DNA of 64,000 nucleotides, from contig JADKGY010000020.1 of the NCBI GenBank assembly GCA_016722045.1, forward strand, positions 175,577-239,576, given 5' to 3'. The notes below the pieces were generated by a model, which was not told where the DNA came from, made no database searches, and saw only the letters and a program-made list of their open reading frames with translations. How positions within the stretch are numbered: the stretch's first letter is position 1; each line of letters opens with the position of its first letter. Below are positions 7,868 to 16,341 of the stretch, in pieces. Origin of the DNA: Candidatus Opimibacter skivensis. GTDB lineage: Bacteria; Bacteroidota; Bacteroidia; Chitinophagales; Saprospiraceae. A program made the position numbers and the translations under genes.

Positions 7868-9760
7868 ATGAAAAATTTATTCGCACTCTTACTTACACTC
7901 CTCACGATTAATCAGATCAATGCTCAAACCTGGACCTGGTCATCTGAAACACCAAAAGCAGGTGAAATTGTAAATGTTGATATTAAAGGTCTTGATGTCA
8001 AAGGCGAGATGCATATGGTTGCATACTCATTTAAAGGAAAAGAATTGGTCACTAATGATGTCTTTTGCCTGACCGATAAAGATGGGGTTCATCTTTCTCT
8101 TCTGGTACCTTCTGAAACAAACTGGGTGCGCCTCGTAGCTAAAGATGCGGATAATCAACCAATAACCGGAGACCATAAATCTGTAGTCAAAACCGGTGCT
8201 CCTGTGAAGGCAAGTCAAATCGAGCAAGCTATGGCCACGACAATGTATGCAAGAGCTGTAGGTCTTAAACGGGATGATGCAGGTGCTACTGCATTATACA
8301 GAGAAGCCATCAAAGCTGATCCCGAGTGGCTCAATAATGCTGATGTATTGTCAGGTTATGCATCTTCAGCCAAAGCCTCTAAATCAGATGATGACCTGAA
8401 AGTGATTAAAGGTCAGCTTATGGCATTCGATTCGAAAAAAAGCAGTGAGTCTGCAGACCTGCTGACCAGCGCTGTCCGTGTATCCAAATCAATAGGAGAT
8501 ACAGCACTATCGATCACCCTGCGTAAAAAACTAGATAAAACATATCCGAAGTCTATGCTGAAACAGGAGGATCAAATTGCTTTAATCGGCAAGGCGAAAA
8601 CCGTAGATGATAAGATCTCGATCCGGAATAAATTTAAATCCAACTTCGGCCTCACAGATCAAAGCCAGGGGATATATGATCGAATGACATCTTCGATCAT
8701 CGAAGATTATGCGACAGCACAAGACTGGAATAAAGTAGAATCCTACATCAATGAAATAGTAGATCCGATGACCAAAGCTAATGCGTGCAATGAATATGCT
8801 TGGACATTGTCAGGAGAGGATATTGACAAGGATGCTATTAATCTTGAGATCGGAGCCCGCTTATCTTCAGCATCACTGAGCGCACTGACTCCAGACCTGA
8901 AAAAACCTTCGTCCCTTTCAAAACAGGAATGGGAAAAAAATCTTGAATTTATGAGGGCCCAGTTCGGAGATACATACGCACTTCTATTATACAAGCAGGG
9001 GAAATACAATGAAGCCATCGATCACCAGGCATTTGCTGTCAAAACCACTAATTATGATAGCCCTGATATGAATGAACGCTTTGTCATCTACCTAGATAAG
9101 GCAGGACAGAAAGATGAACTCGTATCATTCGTAGACCAAATGATAGAGATGGGCAAAGCAACTGAAAAGATGAAAGAAATCCATAAGAAAATCTGGATGA
9201 CCGACAAAACACCTGATCAGCTTTACAATAAATATGTATCAAAGCTTGAGGAAAAAGCGAAAGAGAAAAGACTTGAAGAAATCAAAGCGATGTGGATGGA
9301 TGCATCGGCCATCAATTTTACCTTAAAGAATCTGAATGGTGAAGATGTTTCACTTGCAGACTACAAAGGCAAAACAGTCATACTGGATTTCTGGGCCACA
9401 TGGTGTGGACCTTGTAAAGCGAGTTTCCCCGGCATGAAAAAAGTAGTCGAGCATTATGCACAAGACAAAGATGTTGTGTTCCTGTTTGTTGATACCTGGG
9501 AAAATGGTGAAAAAATTCCGGAAAGAGTTAGCACGTTTATCAGCGATAACAAATATCCATTCCCTGTAATTCTTGACAGCAAAAATGAAGTGGTGGCAAA
9601 CTACAAAGTGGATGGCATTCCTACAAAATTTATCATCGATAAAGATCAAAAGATAAGATTTAAAGCCGTAGGCTACAGTGGAAACACCGATACACTCGTC
9701 GAGGAATTAATGACCATGATTGAAATGACGCAGAACGGAGGTGCACTACAGAAGTCGTAA
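7868..9760 (+). CDS. TlpA-like thioredoxin protein with helical-repeat N-terminus
   Basis: A 630-residue exported protein (signal peptide 1-19, ending NQINAQ). Residues 20-120 form a beta-rich domain, and about 120-480 is helical and TPR-like (KRDDAGATALYREAIKADPEW). Residues about 485-625 are a thioredoxin fold with WATWCGPC; the redox cysteines are Cys513 and Cys516, and the cis-Pro loop is GIPT. Bacteroidota use such proteins for periplasmic thiol reduction. A TATCTTTA box (7843-7850), one mismatch from the TAnnTTTG -7 consensus, precedes the ATG. Confidence 0.9.
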   Translation: MKNLFALLLTLLTINQINAQTWTWSSETPKAGEIVNVDIKGLDVKGEMHMVAYSFKGKELVTNDVFCLTDKDGVHLSLLVPSETNWVRLVAKDADNQPITGDHKSVVKTGAPVKASQIEQAMATTMYARAVGLKRDDAGATALYREAIKADPEWLNNADVLSGYASSAKASKSDDDLKVIKGQLMAFDSKKSSESADLLTSAVRVSKSIGDTALSITLRKKLDKTYPKSMLKQEDQIALIGKAKTVDDKISIRNKFKSNFGLTDQSQGIYDRMTSSIIEDYATAQDWNKVESYINEIVDPMTKANACNEYAWTLSGEDIDKDAINLEIGARLSSASLSALTPDLKKPSSLSKQEWEKNLEFMRAQFGDTYALLLYKQGKYNEAIDHQAFAVKTTNYDSPDMNERFVIYLDKAGQKDELVSFVDQMIEMGKATEKMKEIHKKIWMTDKTPDQLYNKYVSKLEEKAKEKRLEEIKAMWMDASAINFTLKNLNGEDVSLADYKGKTVILDFWATWCGPCKASFPGMKKVVEHYAQDKDVVFLFVDTWENGEKIPERVSTFISDNKYPFPVILDSKNEVVANYKVDGIPTKFIIDKDQKIRFKAVGYSGNTDTLVEELMTMIEMTQNGGALQKS

Positions 9761-9808
9761 AAAATTCTCAAGGATCATTATCTATTTATAATTATAAAGT
9801 GTAGATTG

Positions 9809-9865
9809 AATGAAGTGTGAATGTTATCCGTAGTCTCAGACTACGGATAACATTCACACTTCATT
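9809..9865. repeat. Long perfect palindrome with CCGTAGT core
   Basis: A 28-nt arm (9809-9836) is exactly mirrored at 9838-9865 around one base. The centre is CCGTAGTCTCAGACTACGG. The palindrome at 12645-12713 has nearly the same centre but unrelated arms. It lies between convergent genes and has no T-run, so it is not an ordinary terminator. A second smaller hairpin (TTCAATCC/GGATTGAA, 9879-9899) follows. Confidence 0.9.
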
Positions 9866-9932
9866 TAATCAATATGTTTTCAATCCTGAAGGGATTGAAT
9901 AAAAATCTGTTTCAATAGGATTATCTGTCTCT

Positions 9933-10850
9933 TCATTTCATTGCTGCCGCCCACCCTTCCGTCAGCGACACGCCAACATAATTTTTTTGCGGCGATACGT
10001 TTAAAAATGCAAGTTGAGATGGCGAAAGAAACACATCCGCATTCTGCCCTTCTGCCAATGCACTATTCACTCTGCATTTTTGAATTTCCGTCATAGGTAT
10101 TCCACGGTATTTGGAATTGGTGAGATAATATTTCGGCGTTGTATCCGGTCTGAAACTTCCTCCGCTTGTAGCTTTGCAGGTTGACTGCTGCGCTATCTTA
10201 TCCAGTTGTGATTTTGAAATAACTCCCGGATCATATTCGACTTTCACAGCCTCTTTTCCTTCCTGGTATCCGGCACTTGTTGAGATCACTCCATTCACAG
10301 CACCGAATAAAGCCTCGCCCGCCCAAAAGCAATACATTGTATACGTAGCCGTCGTAGTCCCTTTTTGTTTGGCAGCAAGCTCATCTGTCAGTATCTGAAG
10401 ATAAAGAGGAGCCTTGCCATTTGTTTTGACTAAAACATTTGTCATCATATCACTTATTCCATGCGGACTATAATTTCCGTTTAGTCTTGATGACAGATCA
10501 TTTCCTTTTTCATCCACTATTCTGACGACAGGATTATTCCAGGCTGGTTCATTAAAACGCTGAAGAATTTCTGCATCAGCTCCTTGTTTATTATTGTAGA
10601 TGGCCAGCGGAACAAAGTACGTTTCAATAGCTTCAACGATCAGGGGATGGCTTAGCACTTCCTTTCCATATGTTCTGCATGTGATACATCCCGGTATCTC
10701 CTGAAATACAATAAGAATAGGTTTTTTTTCAGCTTTACTTCTAGATTGTGCTTCTTCCATCGATCGGAGCCAATGCACATCACCCAGCTCGGTAGGATTG
10801 CCCGGACCTGTATATGCAATTAAGTTTATTAACATTAGAATGTAGATCAT
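9933..10850 (-). CDS. Exported thioredoxin-like / MsrA-like fusion protein
   Basis: A 305-residue protein with an N-terminal hydrophobic segment. Residues about 25-125 look like a thioredoxin-like fold (KKPILIVFQEIPGCITC), with a CITC pair in place of the usual CxxC. Residues about 165-295 resemble methionine sulfoxide reductase A: YCFWAGEALFGAVNGVISTS then VKVEYDPGVISKSQLDKI, keeping the catalytic Cys of the CFW motif. The likely role is repair of oxidised methionine in the envelope with a built-in electron donor. The MsrA half is divergent, so substrate specificity is uncertain. It is convergent with the TlpA gene. Confidence 0.65.
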   Translation of the reverse strand: MIYILMLINLIAYTGPGNPTELGDVHWLRSMEEAQSRSKAEKKPILIVFQEIPGCITCRTYGKEVLSHPLIVEAIETYFVPLAIYNNKQGADAEILQRFNEPAWNNPVVRIVDEKGNDLSSRLNGNYSPHGISDMMTNVLVKTNGKAPLYLQILTDELAAKQKGTTTATYTMYCFWAGEALFGAVNGVISTSAGYQEGKEAVKVEYDPGVISKSQLDKIAQQSTCKATSGGSFRPDTTPKYYLTNSKYRGIPMTEIQKCRVNSALAEGQNADVFLSPSQLAFLNVSPQKNYVGVSLTEGWAAAMK

Positions 10851-10920
10851 GATTTCAAGTTAGAATATTTTTATAAGAATATTAAATTACAGGAATTAAT
10901 CTCAACGGATTTTGATTTTC

Positions 10921-10956
10921 CTTCGCCTCCTCCTTCGCCTTCGCCTCCTCCTTCGC
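10921..10956 (+). repeat. Hexamer array CTTCGC/CTCCTC
   Basis: Six 6-nt units (CTTCGC, CTCCTC, CTTCGC, CTTCGC, CTCCTC, CTTCGC) in the spacer between the divergent Trx/MsrA-like gene and xth. Similar arrays are at 37131-37204 and, as 9-mers, at 12772-12905. Confidence 0.9.
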
Positions 10957-11019
10957 CTTTATTCGTAACTATATTTACGTTTTCAGAAAAAAACTCCATA
11001 TTCGCAAAAATCTCAATGA

Positions 11020-11781
11020 ATGAAAATCATAAGCTGGAACGTCAATGGTGTACGTGCTGTAGCCAAAAAAGGTTTTGCAACGCAAATCAAAAACTGGGAT
11101 GCGGATATAATTTGTTTACAGGAAACAAAGGCGCAGGATGCTGAAGTGAAACAGGCGCTTTCCGATATCGCCGATTATAATGTCTATTCGTATTCGGCCA
11201 TTCGAAAAGGATATTCAGGTACAAGTATTCTTACCAAAGAGCACCCTAAAAATATTAACTACGGATTGGGCATTGACGCTCATGATCAGGAAGGCAGAGT
11301 GATCACTGCCGAATATGACAGCTTTTATTTATTGACGGCATATATTCCCAATTCCGGGAGTGAACTGGGGAGGCTTGATTATCGCAAAACATGGGATGAT
11401 GATTTCACGAAATACCTTAAAACACTACAGAAGAAAAAACCTGTGATTGCGTGCGGCGATTTTAATGTTGCTCATCAGCCTATTGACCTGGCCCGGCCAA
11501 AAGAGAATTATAACAAGACCTCAGGATACACACAGCAGGAAATTGATGGAATGACCGCGCTTCTCGGTTCAGGATTTGTCGATACTTATCGTCATCTTCG
11601 TCCGGATGAAAAAGGGTATAGCTGGTGGAGCGCTCGTTTTGGAGCGAGAGAAAAAAACATTGGATGGCGCATTGATTATTTCATCGTATCAGATTCATTT
11701 TTACCTTCTGTTGTCGATAGCTTTATCATGCCTTCTGAAATGGGAAGTGATCATTGTCCTGTTGCGCTTGTTATTAAATGA
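11020..11781 (+). CDS. xth: Exodeoxyribonuclease III
   Basis: A 253-residue member of the ExoIII/APE1 family. It has the N-terminal MKIISWNVNGVRA, the metal-binding glutamate in CLQETKAQ, the LTAYIPN and CGDFNVAH motifs, and the terminal SDHCPVALVIK with the catalytic His. It cleaves DNA at abasic sites and degrades 3' ends during base-excision repair. Length and motif order are standard. The ferredoxin-CDGSH gene follows after 21 nt on the same strand. Confidence 0.96.
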   Translation: MKIISWNVNGVRAVAKKGFATQIKNWDADIICLQETKAQDAEVKQALSDIADYNVYSYSAIRKGYSGTSILTKEHPKNINYGLGIDAHDQEGRVITAEYDSFYLLTAYIPNSGSELGRLDYRKTWDDDFTKYLKTLQKKKPVIACGDFNVAHQPIDLARPKENYNKTSGYTQQEIDGMTALLGSGFVDTYRHLRPDEKGYSWWSARFGAREKNIGWRIDYFIVSDSFLPSVVDSFIMPSEMGSDHCPVALVIK

Positions 11782-11802
11782 TCTTAACTAAAGAAAATCA
11801 CG

Positions 11803-12228
11803 ATGATAAAAAAGGAATATACGAATGGCGAAATCACGGTTGTTTGGCAGCCGGGACTTTGCATCCATTCAGGCGTTTGTTTTCACAGCCTGCCTGAAGT
11901 ATTTAAGCCAAGAGACCAGCCATGGATCCAGATGGAGAAGAGCGACAGCGCAACCATCGAAGCCACTATTAATGCCTGCCCGTCCGGGGCACTTTCATTG
12001 AAAGTGGCGGCGGATATGCAGAAGAATGATATTTCAAATAATGCGGAATTACCCAAAGTGAAAATTATGACCGATGGACCCATTCGCCTCATGGGCGCAT
12101 GCATGGTCACACTTCCGGACGGCACAATAGTTGAGAAACCCAATGGTGTAGCCATCTGCAGGTGCGGTGGCTCAGCTTCATATCCTTTTTGTGATAGCAG
12201 CCACAAAACCAATGGATTCAAAGGATAA
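11803..12228 (+). CDS. Divergent ferredoxin fused to CDGSH iron-sulfur domain
   Basis: A 141-residue protein. Residues 1-66 form a Fer4_19-type divergent [4Fe-4S] domain (CIHSGVCFHSLPEVF ... NACPSGAL). Residues about 85-141 form a CDGSH domain with the cluster ligands in CRCGGSASYPFCDSSH, a 3-Cys/1-His [2Fe-2S] site where the usual CDGSH is CDSSH. The two-domain layout is known in bacteria, but the function is unresolved (redox or cluster transfer). It probably shares a transcript with xth. Confidence 0.88.
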   Translation: MIKKEYTNGEITVVWQPGLCIHSGVCFHSLPEVFKPRDQPWIQMEKSDSATIEATINACPSGALSLKVAADMQKNDISNNAELPKVKIMTDGPIRLMGACMVTLPDGTIVEKPNGVAICRCGGSASYPFCDSSHKTNGFKG

Positions 12229-12322
12229 AGGGCGGGAGTATTAAAAATCCTGAGAATTTTTCCACGACACATTATATATTTTTATAAAGTGTTTATATTG
12301 TGCTAACCATTCTTCACGGACC

Positions 12323-12646
12323 ATGACAGCATTAGCTTTTTTCATGAACCTTTGCGCCCGAATGGAAAGCCTTCATCCTCATCTCAGGAAGTCCACCCTG
12401 TTATCTTCTCCTTCTATTGAATATAAGGGAAGAGCCTTCGCCATGATCCACGAAGACAGGATTGTACTAAAGCTTGACGGGCACGAATTACCTGAATCAG
12501 GAATATTAGGCTGGCAGTATTACAAACCACATGGACGACCCGTCTACCTACAAAAGTGGGTAGAGGTACCTTATTATTACCACCACGACTGGCCAGAGCT
12601 TGCTGAAAAAGCTCTTTATGGCTTAAAAGATTCCCTCGGCGAATGA
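12323..12646 (+). CDS. Small TfoX-N/YjbR-like protein
   Basis: A 107-residue protein. The beta-rich centre (YKGRAFAMIHEDRIVLKL) and the C-terminal part (KPHGRPVYLQKWVEVPYYYHHDWPELAEKA) follow the pattern of TfoX N-terminal/MmcQ-YjbR domains, small alpha/beta proteins often found as stand-alone genes of unknown role. The match is by pattern only. The stop codon lies at the left edge of the 34-bp-arm palindrome. Confidence 0.5.
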   Translation: MTALAFFMNLCARMESLHPHLRKSTLLSSPSIEYKGRAFAMIHEDRIVLKLDGHELPESGILGWQYYKPHGRPVYLQKWVEVPYYYHHDWPELAEKALYGLKDSLGE

Positions 12647-12713
12647 AAAAAAGAAAAGGAAGAAGTTTTCCGTAGTTTCAAACTACGGAAAACTTCTTCC
12701 TTTTCTTTTTTTC
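12645..12713. repeat. 34-bp-arm perfect palindrome with CCGTAGT core
   Basis: Arm 12645-12678 is exactly mirrored at 12680-12713 around a single C. The centre is CCGTAGTTTCAAACTACGG, and the outer arms are purine-rich on the left and pyrimidine-rich on the right. The T-rich right arm could also serve as a terminator for the 12323-12646 gene. Compare 9809-9865. Confidence 0.92.
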
Positions 12714-12740
12714 TATCCTGCGCTCTGCACTTTGCCATTT

Positions 12741-12905
12741 TTACTGAATACCGTTTACTGATTACTCAGTTCCTTTGCCTCTTCTGCCTCTTCCGCCTCT
12801 ACTGGCTCTTCTGCCTCTTCCGCCTCTTCCGCCTCTTCTGCCCTTTCCGCCTCTTCTGCCCTTTCTGCCTCTTCTGCCCTTTCTGCCTTAGCCTTCGCCT
12901 CCTCC
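12741..12905 (+). repeat. Degenerate array: ACTGAAT-like units, then CTCTTCYGC nonamers
   Basis: A short ACTGAATACC-type stretch (12741-12769) is followed by about 14 pyrimidine-rich 9-nt units (TCTTCTGCC, TCTTCCGCC, CTTTCTGCC and variants) running to 20 nt before the nadD ATG. Confidence 0.9.
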
Positions 12906-12924
12906 TTATTTCTTAATTTCGTGC

Positions 12925-13515
12925 ATGTTATCACCCAAGAGAGTCGGTCTTTTTTTTGGATCCTTCAACCCGATTCATACGGGCCACCTCATCATAGCAG
13001 AATATATGGCCACTCAGCCTGAACTTGATCAGGTTTGGTTTGTCGTATCACCGCACAATCCGTTAAAAAACCGGGCAACTTTGGCCAATGATTTTGACAG
13101 GCTACATATGGTCACACTGGCTATCGATGATAATCCCAGACTGAGAGTTTCAAATATTGAATTCTCTCTTCCCAAACCTTCCTATACAATTGATACGATG
13201 GCGTATCTGCATGAGAAGTATCCCGATCATACGTTTTCGCTCATCATGGGAAGTGATAATCTTGAAAGCATCCACAAGTGGAAAAATTATAATGTTTTAC
13301 TGGAGCGATATACCATTCATATTTATAATCGACCGGGATCTGCTGCAGGCATTACTCCCGAACATGCCAAGGATGTAAGATTCCATGATGTTCCTATGCT
13401 TGATATTTCTTCCACATTTATTCGGGGACGGATTGCTGAGGGACTCTCTATCCGGTATATGGTGCCGGAAAGTGTTTATCAATTTTTGGATGGCTCAAGA
13501 CTTTACAGGCAATAA
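12925..13515 (+). CDS. nadD: Nicotinate-nucleotide adenylyltransferase
   Basis: A 196-residue NadD. The nucleotidyltransferase motifs GLFFGSFNPIHTGHLIIAEY (with HxGH) and the C-terminal ISSTFIRGRI (SSTxxR) are present. It joins ATP to nicotinate mononucleotide to give deamido-NAD in NAD synthesis. The ATG at 12925 follows directly on a repeat array. The weak box TAATTTCG just upstream (12914-12921) may be its -7 element. The stop is 94 nt before the porZ start. Confidence 0.96.
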   Translation: MLSPKRVGLFFGSFNPIHTGHLIIAEYMATQPELDQVWFVVSPHNPLKNRATLANDFDRLHMVTLAIDDNPRLRVSNIEFSLPKPSYTIDTMAYLHEKYPDHTFSLIMGSDNLESIHKWKNYNVLLERYTIHIYNRPGSAAGITPEHAKDVRFHDVPMLDISSTFIRGRIAEGLSIRYMVPESVYQFLDGSRLYRQ

Positions 13516-13592
13516 ATCACAGGCATCTTTCATTAATAACAAGAATCCACAACCGATACAAGGCCGGGCAAGTGCTCATTGGAAACACCCAT

Positions 13593-13600
13593 TATCTTTG
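13593..13600 (+). promoter_or_regulatory. -7 box TATCTTTG upstream of porZ
   Basis: An exact match to the Bacteroidota -7 consensus TAnnTTTG, 9 nt before the porZ ATG. Transcription would begin within a few bases of the start codon, giving a nearly leaderless mRNA. No clear TTTG -33 box is visible. Confidence 0.6.
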
Positions 13601-13609
13601 ACGCGATCT

Positions 13610-15922
13610 ATGAAACTACCTTTCCTTTTTACGTTCTGTTTGATTTCAATACTTCATCCGGTCATCGGACAAAGTGATTTACGCATAGGCCAATGGTCTG
13701 AACATTTGCCCTATAATGTGGGCTCAACAGTGGCGCAAAGTCCTACACGGATTTATTACGGTACCGATTTTGCGCTGATGTCCATTCTTAAAAGTGATTC
13801 CTCAAAGGTTAATTTCTTTTCTAAAGTAGATGGACTCAGTGATGTGGGTCCGAGTTGGATTCGATATCATGCCGGTCTTAAAACACTTATCATCGGGTAT
13901 AAGAATGGCAACATTGATCTCCTCGATTCAAATGGTATCACCAATGTCAATGATATCCTCCGGAATGCATCTTTACAAGGAGATAAAGCCATTACAAATA
14001 TTTATACAGATGACAGCTCACTGGCTTATCTGTGCACTCCATTTGGATTAGTCATATTTGATCTAGTGAAACTGAAGTTTCGTTCCACAGTTTTTACTAA
14101 CATTCCAGCGAATGCATTTACTATTTTTCAAAACAAATATTATCTCGCTACGGATAATGGCCTTTACACCTACGATCCTGCTTCAGGTAATATCATTGAA
14201 AATTTTAATCAATGGGAAAAAATTATAGTACCTGGTGTGCCGCCAATATATACATCACAAGCTGTTGCTGTGTTTCAAAATCAACTTTATTTCGGCGCGA
14301 AAGATGATTTGTACAGAATAGATCGCCTCGATTCAGCCTGGTATCATTTGGAAAATTATTCAGTTTCTTTTATTTCACCTGAAGGACAGAACATGATGGT
14401 CGGTTTTCGTTGTATCAATGAATGCATCGGAAAAGTACTTTTCTTCAGTGACCATGCCTATTTGCATGAGAACGGTATTTATTGCACTGCCCGACCAACC
14501 TATGCTATTGAAGATGAAAGAGGACGCATTTGGTATGCTGATCAGTATCCTGATATTCGGGTAGCACAGAATCAATATCCACCATGCGATTTGCTTCGTT
14601 TTAATACTCCATATTCAGGCAATGTCAGTGAAATGGATGTCCATGATGGCATCTTATATGTTGCCACCGGTGGAGTTTCGGAGAGTTACAATTACCAGGG
14701 CAATAAAGATGGCTTTTTCTCTTTTGACCGTGTTACGTGGAAGACCTACAATCAATTTAATAACCCGGAGTTAGCAGCGACCAAACTGGAGAATTTTTTC
14801 AGAATACTTCATCATCCCACGGACAGCAAACTTTATGTCGGATCTTATTATGGTGGCTTGCTTGAATATGACGGAGAGCATTTCAAAGTGTATGATGATA
14901 CCAATAGCTCACTTCAGGGTGCTGTGGGAGATGGACTCAGAGAACGAGTCAGTGGCCTTGCCTTTGATGAGCAGAACAATCTATGGGTTACAAATTATCT
15001 TGCGCCAAGGCCATTAAGTGTTTTCAAAACCGATGGTACGTGGAAGTCATTTGATTTCCCCTGCACTTCGATTACAAACGTCTCCCAGGTGGTGATTGAT
15101 AAAAGAGGTTATAAGTGGATCATGCTCTATAGCAAGTCTGCAGGCATTGTCGTGTATGATGACAATGGGACTATTGATGATGAGTCCGATGACAGGTGCA
15201 TTCAACTCGGCTCTTCAAATACTGCAATACCTTCCAATAGTGTAAACTGCCTTGCGGTTGATCTGGACGGTGACATTTGGGTAGGTACAGCAGAGGGGCC
15301 GGTAGTTTTTGATGGTGGAGCGGATATTTTTGATGGCCATCAGGGAAGCCGGATCAAGGTAGAGCAAGACGGTGTACTCAATTACCTTTTAGGTGAGGAG
15401 ACTATCTATTCGATTGCCGTGGATGGGGCCAATCGGAAATGGTTTGGGACGGGGAGTGGTGTATTTGTACAGTCACCTGCAGGGAATGAGCAGATAGCAG
15501 CCTATACGACAAGGAATAGCCCGTTGTTGAACAACCGGATCATTGACATCGCTATTGACCAAAATAATGGAGTTGTATATATAGCCACTGTGGGAGGTAT
15601 AATGAGTGTTCGTACTGACGCTATTGTAGGGGAAGCCATCCACAGTGACAATGTTTATGCATTTCCCAACCCCGTCAGGCCTGATTACGATGGGTTGATT
15701 GCCATCAGGGGTTTGGCCAGGGATGCGATTGTCAAGATTACTGATATTAGAGGCCAGGTCTTATATGAGACGAAAGCACTGGGCGGGCAGGCTATATGGG
15801 ATGGAAAAGATCTCAATGGTCAGCAGGCTGCCACAGGAGTTTACCTGGTCTTTTCAACAGCTGCAAGTGATGGGTTTAACAAACCTGATGCCCTTGTGAC
15901 AAAGATATTGGTGGTGAAATAA
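13610..15922 (+). CDS. porZ: PorZ-like T9SS protein (two propellers plus C-terminal domain)
   Basis: ATG 13610 gives 770 residues with a clean signal peptide (FLFTFCLISILHPVIGQ). The opening (RIGQWSEHLPYN ... GTDFALMSI ... FFSKVDGLSDVGPSWIRY ... LIIGYKNGNIDLL) matches PorZ, the surface component of the type IX secretion system that acts with the sortase PorU and A-LPS delivery. Two seven-bladed-type propellers with two-component-propeller repeats (GDIWVGTAEGPVVF) fill the middle. A Por-type C-terminal domain closes the protein (VYAFPNPVRPDYDG ... WDGKDLNGQQAATGVYLV). The frame is open upstream inside nadD, but that part is not coding. Other T9SS genes are not in this window. Confidence 0.88.
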   Translation: MKLPFLFTFCLISILHPVIGQSDLRIGQWSEHLPYNVGSTVAQSPTRIYYGTDFALMSILKSDSSKVNFFSKVDGLSDVGPSWIRYHAGLKTLIIGYKNGNIDLLDSNGITNVNDILRNASLQGDKAITNIYTDDSSLAYLCTPFGLVIFDLVKLKFRSTVFTNIPANAFTIFQNKYYLATDNGLYTYDPASGNIIENFNQWEKIIVPGVPPIYTSQAVAVFQNQLYFGAKDDLYRIDRLDSAWYHLENYSVSFISPEGQNMMVGFRCINECIGKVLFFSDHAYLHENGIYCTARPTYAIEDERGRIWYADQYPDIRVAQNQYPPCDLLRFNTPYSGNVSEMDVHDGILYVATGGVSESYNYQGNKDGFFSFDRVTWKTYNQFNNPELAATKLENFFRILHHPTDSKLYVGSYYGGLLEYDGEHFKVYDDTNSSLQGAVGDGLRERVSGLAFDEQNNLWVTNYLAPRPLSVFKTDGTWKSFDFPCTSITNVSQVVIDKRGYKWIMLYSKSAGIVVYDDNGTIDDESDDRCIQLGSSNTAIPSNSVNCLAVDLDGDIWVGTAEGPVVFDGGADIFDGHQGSRIKVEQDGVLNYLLGEETIYSIAVDGANRKWFGTGSGVFVQSPAGNEQIAAYTTRNSPLLNNRIIDIAIDQNNGVVYIATVGGIMSVRTDAIVGEAIHSDNVYAFPNPVRPDYDGLIAIRGLARDAIVKITDIRGQVLYETKALGGQAIWDGKDLNGQQAATGVYLVFSTAASDGFNKPDALVTKILVVK

Positions 15923-16215
15923 AAGCCCCTCCTTTGCCCCTAAATCCCCTATGCTTCGACTTGCTATTCACATCCTTGGGCTACAGCTCAGCATCCAGGG
16001 GACTTTTGATTATTCCCGATTGATCAATTTCTTTGCCTAATTCTCCTTGCCATTTTGCTTTATAGCTACTATATAATTACCTCGTATTGAGCGTGATTAT
16101 CTAATGGAGTGATCTGTTCTGCACTCGAATTAGTTATTGTTTATTGTTTTTTGCCTAATGCCTATTTTCTTAGCCTTAGCCTCAGCCTTTTGCCTTCTTT
16201 TCGCTATCCTCGACA
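15923..16215. repeat. Spacer with interrupted CCCCTAAATCCCCT repeat and degenerate arrays
   Basis: Bases 15924-15951 (GCCCCTCCT, then GCCCCTAAATCCCCTA) and 15997-16007 (AGGGGACTTTT) are the two halves of the element that is continuous on the opposite strand at 29794-29830. Here they are separated by about 45 nt of other sequence. From about 16137 a degenerate TTATTG/GCCTTAGCC array runs toward the tRNA promoter. No gene is seen. Confidence 0.6.
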
Positions 16216-16249
16216 GATTCGCTAAAAAACTAAATTTTTTTAGCGAATC
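16216..16249. other. 14-bp inverted repeat upstream of tRNA-Gln
   Basis: GATTCGCTAAAAAA (16216-16229) is mirrored at 16236-16249 around a 6-nt spacer. It ends 3 nt before the tRNA promoter -7 box. It could end upstream transcription or bind a regulator. Confidence 0.6.
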
Positions 16250-16252
16250 GGT

Positions 16253-16260
16253 TATCTTTG
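16253..16260 (+). promoter_or_regulatory. -7 box TATCTTTG for tRNA-Gln
   Basis: Exact TAnnTTTG match ending 10 nt before the mature tRNA 5' end, the expected distance for a Bacteroidota tRNA promoter. Confidence 0.75.
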
Positions 16261-16270
16261 CCGCCCGTAT

Positions 16271-16341
16271 TGACCCATTGTGTAACGGTAGCACGGCAGA
16301 TTTTGGTTCTGTTAGTCAAGGTTCGAAACCTTGTGGGTCAA
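16271..16341 (+). tRNA. tRNA-Gln (anticodon TTG)
   Basis: The acceptor stem TGACCCA pairs with TGGGTCA at 16334-16340, followed by discriminator A. The D arm contains AACGGTAGC. The anticodon stem CAGA/TCTG holds the loop TTTTGGT with anticodon TTG. The T arm is CAAGGTTCGAAACCTTG. The 3' CCA is not encoded. Confidence 0.95.
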
